Below, in pieces: positions 7,484 to 15,763 of a DNA stretch of 64,000 bases. The stretch spans positions 22,214 to 86,213 of the forward strand of contig CAIXKE010000112.1 of the NCBI GenBank assembly GCA_903919975.1. Reading direction: 5' to 3'. Position numbers and translations under genes: made by a program. This DNA comes from Akkermansiaceae bacterium (GTDB lineage Bacteria; Verrucomicrobiota; Verrucomicrobiia; Verrucomicrobiales; Akkermansiaceae). Each line of letters begins with the position of its first letter. Position 1 is the first letter of the stretch. Below the pieces are notes generated by a model that was given only the letters and a program-made list of their open reading frames with translations, was not told the origin of the DNA and did no database searches.

Positions 7484-9870
7484 ATCTGATCGAACGCCGC
7501 ACCTTCCTGAAAACCTCCGCGCTCGCCGCTGCCAGTGCCGCGGCAGCCGCTCGCGCCCAATCCCCTGCCCCGCCAACTGCAGCTGCGGATGTGCTAAAAT
7601 GGGACAAGGCACCGTGTCGGTTCTGTGGAACCGGATGTCATGTGAAAGTCGGCGTGAAGGATGGAAAAGTCGTGGCCATCGCCGGCCATCCTGATGCCGC
7701 CGTGAACAAGGGCCTGCTTTGTGTGAAGGGCTACCACGTCGGCGGCATCCTCTATGGCAAGGATCGACTAACCGATCCGATGCTCCGCCGAAACGGCGTC
7801 ATGGAAAAGATTTCCTGGGAAGAAGCCATCGATATCACCGCTCGTCGCATTATGAAAAACCCCGCGGGTTTTGGCTTCTACACATCCGGGCAATCGACCA
7901 TCCCCGAAGGCTACGCCGCCACCAAATTCATGAAGGGTGGGCTTTCCAACAACCACACCGAACCCAACGCCCGCCTCTGCATGGCCTCCGCTGTCACGGG
8001 TTACATCTCGACTTATGGCGTCGACGAACCGGCTGGTTGTTATGATGACCTCGATGCCTGCAATGTCTTGCTGATGTGGGGGAATAACATGGCGGAAATG
8101 CATCCAGTGCTGTTTTCCCGTATCCTCGACCGGCGGGAACGCGGCCAAAAAGTCACCATCATCGACCTCGGAACACGCCGCACCCGCACTTCCGAATTCG
8201 CCGATCACTATCTTGAATTCCGCCCGCAGACCGACCTCGCCATCGCCAACTGCATCGCCCAACAACTCATCGAAAGTGGTGCATGGAACAAGAAATTCGT
8301 GGAAAACCACTGTGCATTTCGCGCCGACGCAGACATCACGAAACCCGACCTCATGGGGGTGGCGATTTCCTTCGATGACTTCAAAAATCGCATCGCCGAA
8401 TACACACCGGAATATGTCAGCGGACTCTCCGGATTATCCGTCGAACAGCTGAAAATGCTGGGCGACCTTTTCGCCGATCCCAACATCCGCATCACCTCCA
8501 CTTGGTGCATGGGCATGAATCAGCACACCCGAGGCACCGCGATCAACCGTCTTGTCCACGGCATCCACCTACTCAGTGGGCACTTCGGCAAACCCGGCGA
8601 TGCTCCGACATCTCTAACAGGACAACCATCCGCGTGCGGTACCGCTCGCGAAGTCGGCACGCTCTGCCACACGCTTCCCGGCGGACGCCTCGTTGCCAAG
8701 CAACCCCACCGCGAGCAGTGCGAGAAACATTGGAATCTCCCCGCGGGCCGCATCAAGGAAACGCCTGGCTATCACACGGTGCTGTTATTCGAAAAGTTCT
8801 GCACGCCCAAGGATAAGGGTGGCGACATCGATACCATCATGGTCCAAGTGACCAACCCCGGCCAGACGTTGCCGAATCTCAAAAAACTCTACACCGCCAA
8901 GATCGGACTCGAAGACAAGTTTCTGATCGTTTCCGACGTCTATCCGACCGCCTCCACCGAGATCGCCGACTTGGTCCTGCCAGCCGCGATGTGGGTCGAG
9001 AAAAATGGTGCGTATGGCAACTCCGAGCGTCGGACGCAGCAATGGTTCAAAATGGTTCAGCCACCTGGCCAAGCGCGTGAGGATGTTTGGATGACCATCG
9101 CCATCGCCCACCGCATGTTCGAACTCGGCCATCCCGGCATGAAGGACAAGGACGGTAAATTCATCTTCACCTTCAAAGATGATGCAGGAAACGAAGTGCC
9201 CGTATGGGATTACGCGCATTTCCACGACATCAATGCCGACCGCGTTCTCTATGAGGAATATCGCCCGCTCACCCACATCAAACACAAGCACGTCGCGCCC
9301 TATGACGAGCTGGTCAAAGCCACCGGAATGCGCTGGCCTGTTGTCGAGCAGCCCGACGGCTCCTATAAAGAAACGCGCTATCGATTCGTCGAAGGCGAGG
9401 ATCCTTTCGTAGCCAAAGGCAAAGGGATCGATTTCTATCACTCCACCACCGACGACGGCCGCGCGCAAATCTGGTTCTGCCCGTTTGAACGCCACCCGGA
9501 AGAGCCGGACACCGAATATCCTTTCTGGTTGTGCACCGGCCGTGTCGTCGAGCATTGGCACAGCGGCACCATGACCATGCGCGTGCCCCAGCTCCGTGGT
9601 GCGATGCCGAATGCTTATTGCGAAATCAACCCGGCCGATGCCGCTGCAGCCGGCATCGGAAACGGTGATGACATCATCGTTGCCACGCGTCGTGGTGAAA
9701 TTACTCTAACCGCCTGGATCAACGGTCGTGGCCGACCACCGAAAGGTTCCTTGTTCGTGCCGTTTTTCGACGAAAAGCGCCTGATAAACAACATCACGCT
9801 CGACGCTTATTGTCCGATTTCCAAGGAGCCGGATTACAAGAAGTGCGCCGCCCGGATTCGTAAAGCCTAA
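7480..9870 (+). CDS. napA: Periplasmic nitrate reductase catalytic subunit
   Basis: The 796-residue protein has a Tat signal (ERRTFLKTSALAAASA, residues 5-20), a 4Fe-4S site formed by Cys46, Cys49, Cys53 and Cys81, and the molybdenum-ligand Cys167 in NARLCMASAV. The C-terminal domain contains WLCTGRVVEHWHSGTMTMR, typical of the bis-MGD binding region of NapA. It should reduce nitrate to nitrite in the periplasm with electrons from a NapB-type cytochrome. Length and motif spacing agree with monomeric-type NapA proteins. The neighbouring moeA-moaC-mobA/moaD-moaE genes can supply its cofactor. Confidence 0.95.
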   Translation: MNLIERRTFLKTSALAAASAAAAARAQSPAPPTAAADVLKWDKAPCRFCGTGCHVKVGVKDGKVVAIAGHPDAAVNKGLLCVKGYHVGGILYGKDRLTDPMLRRNGVMEKISWEEAIDITARRIMKNPAGFGFYTSGQSTIPEGYAATKFMKGGLSNNHTEPNARLCMASAVTGYISTYGVDEPAGCYDDLDACNVLLMWGNNMAEMHPVLFSRILDRRERGQKVTIIDLGTRRTRTSEFADHYLEFRPQTDLAIANCIAQQLIESGAWNKKFVENHCAFRADADITKPDLMGVAISFDDFKNRIAEYTPEYVSGLSGLSVEQLKMLGDLFADPNIRITSTWCMGMNQHTRGTAINRLVHGIHLLSGHFGKPGDAPTSLTGQPSACGTAREVGTLCHTLPGGRLVAKQPHREQCEKHWNLPAGRIKETPGYHTVLLFEKFCTPKDKGGDIDTIMVQVTNPGQTLPNLKKLYTAKIGLEDKFLIVSDVYPTASTEIADLVLPAAMWVEKNGAYGNSERRTQQWFKMVQPPGQAREDVWMTIAIAHRMFELGHPGMKDKDGKFIFTFKDDAGNEVPVWDYAHFHDINADRVLYEEYRPLTHIKHKHVAPYDELVKATGMRWPVVEQPDGSYKETRYRFVEGEDPFVAKGKGIDFYHSTTDDGRAQIWFCPFERHPEEPDTEYPFWLCTGRVVEHWHSGTMTMRVPQLRGAMPNAYCEINPADAAAAGIGNGDDIIVATRRGEITLTAWINGRGRPPKGSLFVPFFDEKRLINNITLDAYCPISKEPDYKKCAARIRKA

Positions 9871-9876
9871 CCGAAT

Positions 9877-10710
9877 ATGGACAGCCACGACATCGAAAGC
9901 TACTTCCGACAGCACCGCAAGACACTGGCGGTGGTCTTCCTCGTCGTGTGCATGCTGGCCGTATCAGGGTTTTTCATGGGGATGCGGCAAACCGAGCATC
10001 AGGCGATCCGCAACCAAACACCGACAACGGATCAACCCACATTTACCGCTGCGCAAATCCCCACCGCACCCAAGTATCGGGAAATTCCCAACACCGAGTG
10101 GCATGCCAACCGCGATTGGAAATTCACCCTAGCCGACCTACCACGCGCCGTCGCTCCCCCAACCGGAATTCCCACAGCCTCGCCAGCGGAAAACGCCGCT
10201 GCGATCGAACGACGGAAATTACTGCGTGCCTACGATGGCGCCCCTCCCGTGATTCCCCATGCCATCGATACCCTCAAGTCATCGGCTTGCACATCCTGTC
10301 ACGGCGAGAACACAAACCTCGTCATTGGCGGCAAGCGCCCCGCTGAGATCAGCCATCCGTGGATCACCAATTGCACCTCCTGCCACGTGCCAGCAGACGG
10401 CATGCGTGAGCTTACGGAGCCACAGGCGCAGCGCTTGGTTGTGGAGAATGCTTTCGTCGGAAAATCATCAGCCGGTCATGGTCCTAGGGCCTATGGCACC
10501 GCACCACCCACCATGCCTCATGCCGTTTGGATGCGTCAGAACTGCATGGCCTGCCACGGTCCAGGACGCGAACAAGCGATCCGCACTTCCCATCCGGAGC
10601 GCCGGAATTGTCTCCAATGCCATGCGCCGAACGCCGCCTTTGACAATCGGGAAACCTACCTAACAAATCTCAAACCTCCGATCGATTCCCCGCGGCCACT
10701 TCAGCAATGA
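9877..10710 (+). CDS. Tetraheme cytochrome made of two NapB-like modules
   Basis: The 277-residue protein has a membrane helix at about 17-36 and four CxxCH sites at 138-142, 166-170, 223-227 and 245-249. Ordinary NapB is diheme. Here the NapB-type block 'RAY-x2-APP-x2-PHA, CxxCH, SHP, CxxCH' occurs twice, at about 118-170 and 204-249, so the protein looks like a tandem duplication. The second block (TSHPERRNCLQCHAP) is closest to classical NapB. It should hand electrons to NapA while anchored to the membrane. It starts six bases after napA and its stop overlaps the next start (ATGA). Confidence 0.88.
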   Translation: MDSHDIESYFRQHRKTLAVVFLVVCMLAVSGFFMGMRQTEHQAIRNQTPTTDQPTFTAAQIPTAPKYREIPNTEWHANRDWKFTLADLPRAVAPPTGIPTASPAENAAAIERRKLLRAYDGAPPVIPHAIDTLKSSACTSCHGENTNLVIGGKRPAEISHPWITNCTSCHVPADGMRELTEPQAQRLVVENAFVGKSSAGHGPRAYGTAPPTMPHAVWMRQNCMACHGPGREQAIRTSHPERRNCLQCHAPNAAFDNRETYLTNLKPPIDSPRPLQQ

Positions 10711-11063
10711 GCACCATCAGCCGCCGTGATCTTTTTCGCTCCATGCTCGGCCGGCATGCGGAACCCACTGCGCCATCGGTTGCCTTACCCGTTAGCGATG
10801 AAGCCCCACAGCTAGCCCTCATTCTGGATCGCTTCTGTCTCGCCTACCAAGGATCATTCTGTTCCGTCTGCTCGGAACGCTGCCCGGAAAACGGCGCAAT
10901 CGTTGTTGTACAGGGGAAACCCCATGTGAACCCTGATTTTTGCACTGGCTGCAAGGTCTGCCACGAAGTATGCCCAGCGCCGAAGAATGCCGTGTTCCTC
11001 GTTTCCCGGAAACCTCGACAAGGCATGGTCGCTCGTCCTACCCCAGAACCAGAATCCCCGTGA
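10707..11063 (+). CDS. Short NapF-like 4Fe-4S protein (C-terminal half of NapF only)
   Basis: This 118-residue protein has SRRDLFRSMLG at the start, a motif seen at the N-terminus of NapF. It then has FCLAYQGSFCSVCSERCP and CTGCKVCHEVCP, which correspond to the second half of NapF where one Cys cluster follows the ACLAYQ element. The usual first two clusters are missing, so it would bind two 4Fe-4S clusters instead of four. NapF is a cytoplasmic factor involved in NapA maturation. Overlaps at both ends (ATGA with napB, GTGA with the next gene) couple it to its neighbours. Confidence 0.8.
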   Translation: MSTISRRDLFRSMLGRHAEPTAPSVALPVSDEAPQLALILDRFCLAYQGSFCSVCSERCPENGAIVVVQGKPHVNPDFCTGCKVCHEVCPAPKNAVFLVSRKPRQGMVARPTPEPESP

Positions 11064-12307
11064 AACCACTCCATTACACTGCTGTCATCGCGCTTGCTTT
11101 CTATCAGTCAGCCTTCGCCCAGGCACCTGCCGCCTTCGAAGATGTGGCGGCTTTGAATGCCTCCGATCTGCTTCTCGCCGAAACACTGCTCGGACCATCC
11201 CATCGTGTGCGGAATCAAGTCATCACCGACGGCTACATGGCCCACTTCGAAATCGACACCGACTTCGGCACATTCAAAGCCATCGGAGTGCCACAAGCCA
11301 AACAGCGCATCACCGAAGCGCAGGCCATCCGAAAACTCGTCGAAACATCGAAGAGTGATTTGTTTGCTGAAGGACTCAAGCGATCCATCGAGCAGCCGAT
11401 CGATGCCGTGAAAAACATCGTCAAGAGCCCCGTCACTTCACTCAAACGTGCACCAAAAACCGTTGGCCACTTTTTCAGCAAAGTCGGATCGTCCATCGAG
11501 CGAGGTGTGAACAAAGTGCAAGAAAGCGGCAATGACGGACAAGCCCCCACTGCCAGTGAAGTCGGCAGCACGGCCAAAAATATCGTCGGATTCGACAAGG
11601 CAAAACTCGACACCGCCAAACAACTCGGCGTGGATCCCTATTCGGACAACATCCGCCTGCAGGAGGAAATGGAGAAGGTCACCTGGGCGTTTTTCGCGGG
11701 CGGATTGCCGCTTCGCATCGGCGCAGCAGTGGCTTCCGCAGGAGTTGCCGTCGCAGCGACTAACATGGTTGGCATCCCCGAGGAAACCTATGCGCTCACC
11801 CAATCCGAACTCGCCTTGCGAGGCCAACAATCGCTTACAGCCATGGGGTTGAAAAGCGCTGATATTCAAGCATTCCAAATCCAGCCCAAGCTCAGCACCA
11901 CCCGTCGCCATCGCATTGTCAAATCACTCGAAGCTTTGCCTAAAGCTGCCGGGCGTGGACGCATCATCCTGCTCGCGAATTCCTGCGCCACGGCGGAGCA
12001 GGCAGATTTTCTGGTCGCTGCCTTATCCATGCTTGAAAGCCGTCAACGCGCGGGTGCCGCGGATTATAAAGATCTCCAAGTCTTTGGCCGTCTTCCCGGA
12101 GCTACTACCGCTTCAGGCACACTCGAAATTCCCGCGCCTGTCGATTACGTGACATGGACAGAACAAGTCGCGGAATTTGCCCAGCGTGATGATCTGGGAA
12201 CATCGGCCAAACTGCTGGTTCATACAGGCAAACTTTCACCCTCTGCCGTAGCTGGGTTTACCTCAACCGGTTGGAAAATACTGGCAGTTCCCTACCCCGC
12301 CCGCTGA
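11060..12307 (+). CDS. Secreted protein of unknown function in the nap operon
   Basis: I take the GTG at 11060, which overlaps the napF-like stop and gives a clear signal peptide (MKPLHYTAVIALAFYQSAFA); the longer frame from 10940 would run inside the napF-like gene. The mature part of about 395 residues has no cysteine pair or heme site. It has an amphipathic stretch rich in Val/Lys/Ile with repeated KSPVTSLKRAP-like phrasing (about 110-150), a Gly/Ala-rich segment that may be membrane-associated (about 200-225), and a mixed alpha/beta C-terminal domain. I do not recognise its function. Coupling to napF suggests a role in nitrate respiration or in assembly of the extracytoplasmic part. Confidence 0.75.
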   Translation: MKPLHYTAVIALAFYQSAFAQAPAAFEDVAALNASDLLLAETLLGPSHRVRNQVITDGYMAHFEIDTDFGTFKAIGVPQAKQRITEAQAIRKLVETSKSDLFAEGLKRSIEQPIDAVKNIVKSPVTSLKRAPKTVGHFFSKVGSSIERGVNKVQESGNDGQAPTASEVGSTAKNIVGFDKAKLDTAKQLGVDPYSDNIRLQEEMEKVTWAFFAGGLPLRIGAAVASAGVAVAATNMVGIPEETYALTQSELALRGQQSLTAMGLKSADIQAFQIQPKLSTTRRHRIVKSLEALPKAAGRGRIILLANSCATAEQADFLVAALSMLESRQRAGAADYKDLQVFGRLPGATTASGTLEIPAPVDYVTWTEQVAEFAQRDDLGTSAKLLVHTGKLSPSAVAGFTSTGWKILAVPYPAR

Positions 12308-12327
12308 AACCGCCGCAACGAGCCATC

Positions 12328-12642
12328 ATGAGTGAATCCTCACCTTTACCTGATCTCCATCAGTCAGAACTCGATGAAGCCACGCTACGCCAGTTATTCG
12401 AGGATGTCCGCAATCACACCGAACTCATGGAGGTCATTCCGAAACACGCGGCCGCCGCTTACGTTCCGGAAATCGCCGCCATTACCCTCGCGGAGGGACT
12501 TGATTTTCTATTAGCCGGCAGTGTCCGCGCGTTGCAACTCCGCTACCGTCACAACGGCACGATTTGGTGGGACACCCTGATGCCCACGCCGCAGAAAACG
12601 TTCCGTATCGTCCGCATTCAACATGATTTCTCCGATGCATGA
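12328..12642 (+). CDS. Small acidic protein of unknown function at the end of the nap run
   Basis: The ATG at 12328 gives 104 residues beginning MSESSPLPDL; an upstream in-frame start at 12271 would overlap the previous gene. The sequence is a helical N-terminal half (DEATLRQLFEDVRNHTELME) followed by strands (LQLRYRHNGTIWWDTLM and FRIVRIQHDF). No Cys is present, so it binds no heme or cluster by itself. It has no signal peptide and is likely cytoplasmic. It follows the preceding gene by 20 bases. I do not recognise a family. Confidence 0.6.
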   Translation: MSESSPLPDLHQSELDEATLRQLFEDVRNHTELMEVIPKHAAAAYVPEIAAITLAEGLDFLLAGSVRALQLRYRHNGTIWWDTLMPTPQKTFRIVRIQHDFSDA

Positions 12643-12762
12643 CCCGCAGTCATCCATACCACGAAAATGATTCCCTCACCTAGCGATCAAACCAGATCGT
12701 CATGGCAGGAATTCCGCTTCAAATCTTCCCGACACCAAAATCCACAAAACCAAATCACCACT

Positions 12763-14010
12763 ATGAAAATGAAAACAGCAATCCTATTGATCACCGCGCC
12801 TGCCGTTTGCGCAGGAACTACCGAAACCGCACCCGCACCGTCGGAGGACTGGATCAAACCAATCATTGACATCCGAGCTCGCTATGAGTTTGGCGATGTG
12901 GACGGTGTGGATACTTCCCACGCTTTCACCTTTCGTGAACGCCTAGGCCTCAAGACCAAAGCATGGAATGGTTTCAGTGCCTTGATCGAAGGAGAGTTCA
13001 GTCAGGTGGCTGTCGATGACTTCAATGCCAATGCCGGTCCGGAAGCCGATCCCTATGACTTAGCGAATACGGTGATTTCCGATCCCGAGACCAATGAACT
13101 CAACCAAGGTTATCTTCAATATGAAGGTTTTGACACGGTCGCCAGGGCCGGTCGTCAACGGATCATCTATGACAATGCCGCATTCATCGGCAACGTTGGT
13201 TGGCGTCAAAACGAGCAAACCTATGATGCCATTTCGTTTGCCAACAAATCCATCGACGGATTCACCTTCAATTATGCCTATGTGGACCAAGTGAACCGGA
13301 TCTTCGGTTCGGACGCAGACTCACCGATCGGCTACACGCCGGGTTTCAGCAACGTCCAGGACATTGAATCAAGCGTGCATCTGATCAACGCGTCCTTTAC
13401 CGGAATCACCGGTGTCACGCTGGGCGCTTACGCTTATGTGATGAACTTCGAGGATCTCGGCACATGGGACAACAACACCTTCGGACTCAGCGCCAAGGGC
13501 AAGCTCAACGACATCGCCCTCCATGGTGAACTCGCATGGCAAGACAAGGCAGGAGTTTCGGGTGAAGATGAGGCGCTTTATGCTCATGCAACCGCGACGA
13601 AGGCATTCGGACCACAGGCATTGACTCTCGGTCTTGAGCACCTCGATGCCGGGTTCAAAACCCCACTTGCCACGGTGCACGCTTTCAACGGCTTCGCCGA
13701 TGTCACTGATGCTGCCCGAATTTCAGGCGCGCATAACGGACTGACAGACCTCTATCTCTCGCACACGATGCCGATCTTCTGCGGCGTCAAGTGGATGAAC
13801 GTCCTGCACTCTCTCGGAGACAACGCGATTTCGACTGGTTACGGCTGGGAATATGACTCCGTGTTGACCAAGAAGTTCAACGACAACTTCACGGCCATCG
13901 CCAAGGTTGCGTTCTTCGAGTCCGAGGGAGATGACTACACTAGCAATGCCAAGAATGATAGTCTCCCGACCACCGCTCGGATCTCGCTTGAGATGAACTA
14001 TACTTTCTGA
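12763..14010 (+). CDS. Outer-membrane beta-barrel protein, porin-like
   Basis: The ATG at 12763 gives 415 residues with a signal peptide (MKMKTAILLITAPAVCAG); the frame could be extended 32 codons upstream but without a signal sequence. The mature protein alternates polar and hydrophobic residues in strands such as GFSALIEGEFSQVAV and GVTLGAYAYVMNF. It ends in a terminal aromatic strand (ISLEMNYTF) like outer-membrane proteins recognised by BamA. Resemblance is to alginate-export/porin-type barrels. Placed 120 bases after the nap run, it may let nitrate or nitrite through the outer membrane; that link is inference. Confidence 0.78.
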   Translation: MKMKTAILLITAPAVCAGTTETAPAPSEDWIKPIIDIRARYEFGDVDGVDTSHAFTFRERLGLKTKAWNGFSALIEGEFSQVAVDDFNANAGPEADPYDLANTVISDPETNELNQGYLQYEGFDTVARAGRQRIIYDNAAFIGNVGWRQNEQTYDAISFANKSIDGFTFNYAYVDQVNRIFGSDADSPIGYTPGFSNVQDIESSVHLINASFTGITGVTLGAYAYVMNFEDLGTWDNNTFGLSAKGKLNDIALHGELAWQDKAGVSGEDEALYAHATATKAFGPQALTLGLEHLDAGFKTPLATVHAFNGFADVTDAARISGAHNGLTDLYLSHTMPIFCGVKWMNVLHSLGDNAISTGYGWEYDSVLTKKFNDNFTAIAKVAFFESEGDDYTSNAKNDSLPTTARISLEMNYTF

Positions 14011-14021
14011 TTCTGAAACGC

Positions 14022-14047
14022 GATCATTGGTGGCCGGCACAATGATC
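14022..14047. terminator. Hairpin between the convergent porin and moaE genes
   Basis: GATCATTG (14022-14029) and CAATGATC (14040-14047) form a perfect 8-bp stem with a GC-rich 10-base loop. It lies between two convergent stop codons and covers the last codons of moaE. No T-run follows on either side, so the assignment as a bidirectional terminator is tentative. Confidence 0.35.
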
Positions 14048-14452
14048 ACAGCGAACCCAGCCGGCATTTCCATCCGCAAAGAATTCCTTCTTCCAGACAG
14101 GAACGCGGGATTTCACTTCGTCGATAATGTATCGGCAGGCGTCAAACGCCGCGTCGCGGTGGGCGGAAGAAACACAGACATACACGGCCATCTCGCCGAT
14201 TTCCAAGGGACCGGTCCGATGCACGCAAGCGGCATGCAGAATGCCGAAGCGCTGAATGGATTCTGCTAGAATGCGCTCGCCCTCTTTGATCGCCAGCGCG
14301 GCGTAGGCCTCGTACTCAAGTTTGAGCACCGGCCTGCCCTCATGCTGATTGCGCACCCAGCCCTCAAACGAGCAAAAGCCGCCCGCTGCAGGATCAAGCA
14401 CTTGTTTCCGAACGGCTTCGGTATCGATGGGAGATGATGTGAGTTGAAACAT
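14024..14452 (-). CDS. moaE: Molybdopterin synthase catalytic subunit MoaE
   Basis: The 142-residue protein has the MoaE signature: GGFCSFEGWVRNQHEG near residue 24-39, YEAYAALAIKEGERI, HRTGPLEIGEMAVYV, and VPVWKKEFF with the conserved active-site Lys pair. MoaE combines with MoaD to convert cyclic pyranopterin into molybdopterin. The gene follows the MobA-MoaD fusion with an 18-base gap, so both synthase subunits come from the same operon. Confidence 0.93.
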   Translation of the reverse strand: MFQLTSSPIDTEAVRKQVLDPAAGGFCSFEGWVRNQHEGRPVLKLEYEAYAALAIKEGERILAESIQRFGILHAACVHRTGPLEIGEMAVYVCVSSAHRDAAFDACRYIIDEVKSRVPVWKKEFFADGNAGWVRCDHCAGHQ

Positions 14453-14470
14453 GATCGTGAATTTTGATCA

Positions 14471-15286
14471 TCAACCACCCGCGACGGGCGGGATGAATAC
14501 GACTTCGTCGTTGGCGGCAATACGGGCACCCCAGTCCGAGAACTCGCCATTGATCGCCACCCGCAAGGTCTCGGTCCCGAGTGGCAGACGGTGGCGAAAA
14601 CACAATTCCTCATAAAGCCCGGCCGCCGTGCAGGCCAATGTTTCAATCGTCTCTTCATCGAGGCCGCGGGCCTCACGAAGTTTGGCGAAGTAGAGAATCC
14701 TAACACTCTTCGATGTGACGCCTTCAGTGATTTTCGCAAAACACTCGCTGAGGTCCGCAGGCGTGTTGGCATTGTCGAGCGCCGCCGGGTGCGGGAGATC
14801 GAGCATTACCGGATCGAGAGATTCCAGGAATTTCCTCGCGCAGCGATTGCCATCGGCGAGCGCGCTTGCGGCGAGCTCCAGTCCAGCCGTTTCATAGATC
14901 GCGCAAAGTGGCTCGGCCCGGCCATCGATCCGGTTTCGAAAACAGATCGCCTTACGAGACGGATCGCGATGCGAAATCAGGAATGCCAAGGTCTCGCGGT
15001 CCATTAGAAATAAATCGCAGCCGAGCACCAGCAAGGGTCCGCCACATGAGGAGGCGGCGGATTCCAACGCCGTGATCGGCCCATCTCCGGGGTGCAGATC
15101 CGGAATCACCGGCAGTTCGATGGTGATCGAGTTTTCATCCCAGAGCGAAAGAAAAACGCCCTCGCAACACTCGCGCGCCAGGCCCGCAATGTAATCAATC
15201 TGGCGGCTGCCATCGGGACGCTCGATGAGCGCCTTGTTGCGGCCCATGCGCTTGCTTTCGCCACCTGCTAGAATGATGGCGTTCAT
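14471..15286 (-). CDS. Fusion of MobA guanylyltransferase and MoaD sulfur carrier
   Basis: The start is the ATG at 15286, which overlaps the moaC stop (ATGA). Residues 1-188 are MobA-like: LAGGESKRMGRNKAL (6-20) is the nucleotide-binding loop, GCDLFLM (89-95) the metal-binding Asp region, and DNANTPADL (171-179) the usual C-terminal motif. Residues about 194-271 are MoaD-like, a ubiquitin fold ending in PPVAGG, whose terminal Gly-Gly is thiocarboxylated. MobA attaches GMP to Mo-molybdopterin, giving the bis-MGD that NapA needs; MoaD donates sulfur to molybdopterin. The two functions act at different steps, so a fused protein is unusual. Confidence 0.88.
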   Translation of the reverse strand: MNAIILAGGESKRMGRNKALIERPDGSRQIDYIAGLARECCEGVFLSLWDENSITIELPVIPDLHPGDGPITALESAASSCGGPLLVLGCDLFLMDRETLAFLISHRDPSRKAICFRNRIDGRAEPLCAIYETAGLELAASALADGNRCARKFLESLDPVMLDLPHPAALDNANTPADLSECFAKITEGVTSKSVRILYFAKLREARGLDEETIETLACTAAGLYEELCFRHRLPLGTETLRVAINGEFSDWGARIAANDEVVFIPPVAGG

Positions 15287-15756
15287 GGTGCGGCTTGGTA
15301 ATCGGATTTCCCACCGGATTTTTCGACCAGACGGATGCCATCGATGACGATGGCGGGATCGAGCGCCTTGCACATGTCGTGCAAGGTCAATGCGGCGATG
15401 CTGGCACCGGTGAGCGCTTCCATTTCCACACCGGTGCGGGCGGTGGTTTTACAGGTGCAGCGGATGAGCGCTTGATTATCGGAAAACGTTATCTCGATCT
15501 TGCAATCGTCGAGCGGCAGCGGATGGCAGAGCGGAATGAGCGAGGATGTTTGCTTGGCTCCCATCACGCCGGCAAGGATGGCGGTTTGAAACACCGGGCC
15601 TTTTTTCGAAATCAGGTCGCTGCCATTGAATTGCGCGGCGACCGCCCGGTTAACGGTGACGCGGGCTTCTGCCACCGCGCGACGGACGGTTTCCGGCTTC
15701 GCCGAAACATCAACCATTGCGGCTTTGTTAGTGGAATCAATGTGAGTGAGGGACAT
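15283..15756 (-). CDS. moaC: Cyclic pyranopterin monophosphate synthase MoaC
   Basis: The ATG at 15756 gives 157 residues beginning MSLTHIDSTNKAAMVDVSAK, the normal MoaC start; a longer frame upstream is not needed. Family motifs include KKGPVFQTAILAGVMGAKQT, LIPLCHPLPLDDC, and GVEMEALTGASIAALTLHDMCK, which hold the active site. MoaC works with MoaA on GTP to make cyclic pyranopterin monophosphate. moaA is not in this window. The stop overlaps the MobA-MoaD start by four bases. Confidence 0.94.
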   Translation of the reverse strand: MSLTHIDSTNKAAMVDVSAKPETVRRAVAEARVTVNRAVAAQFNGSDLISKKGPVFQTAILAGVMGAKQTSSLIPLCHPLPLDDCKIEITFSDNQALIRCTCKTTARTGVEMEALTGASIAALTLHDMCKALDPAIVIDGIRLVEKSGGKSDYQAAP

Positions 15757-15763
15757 GGTGAAA

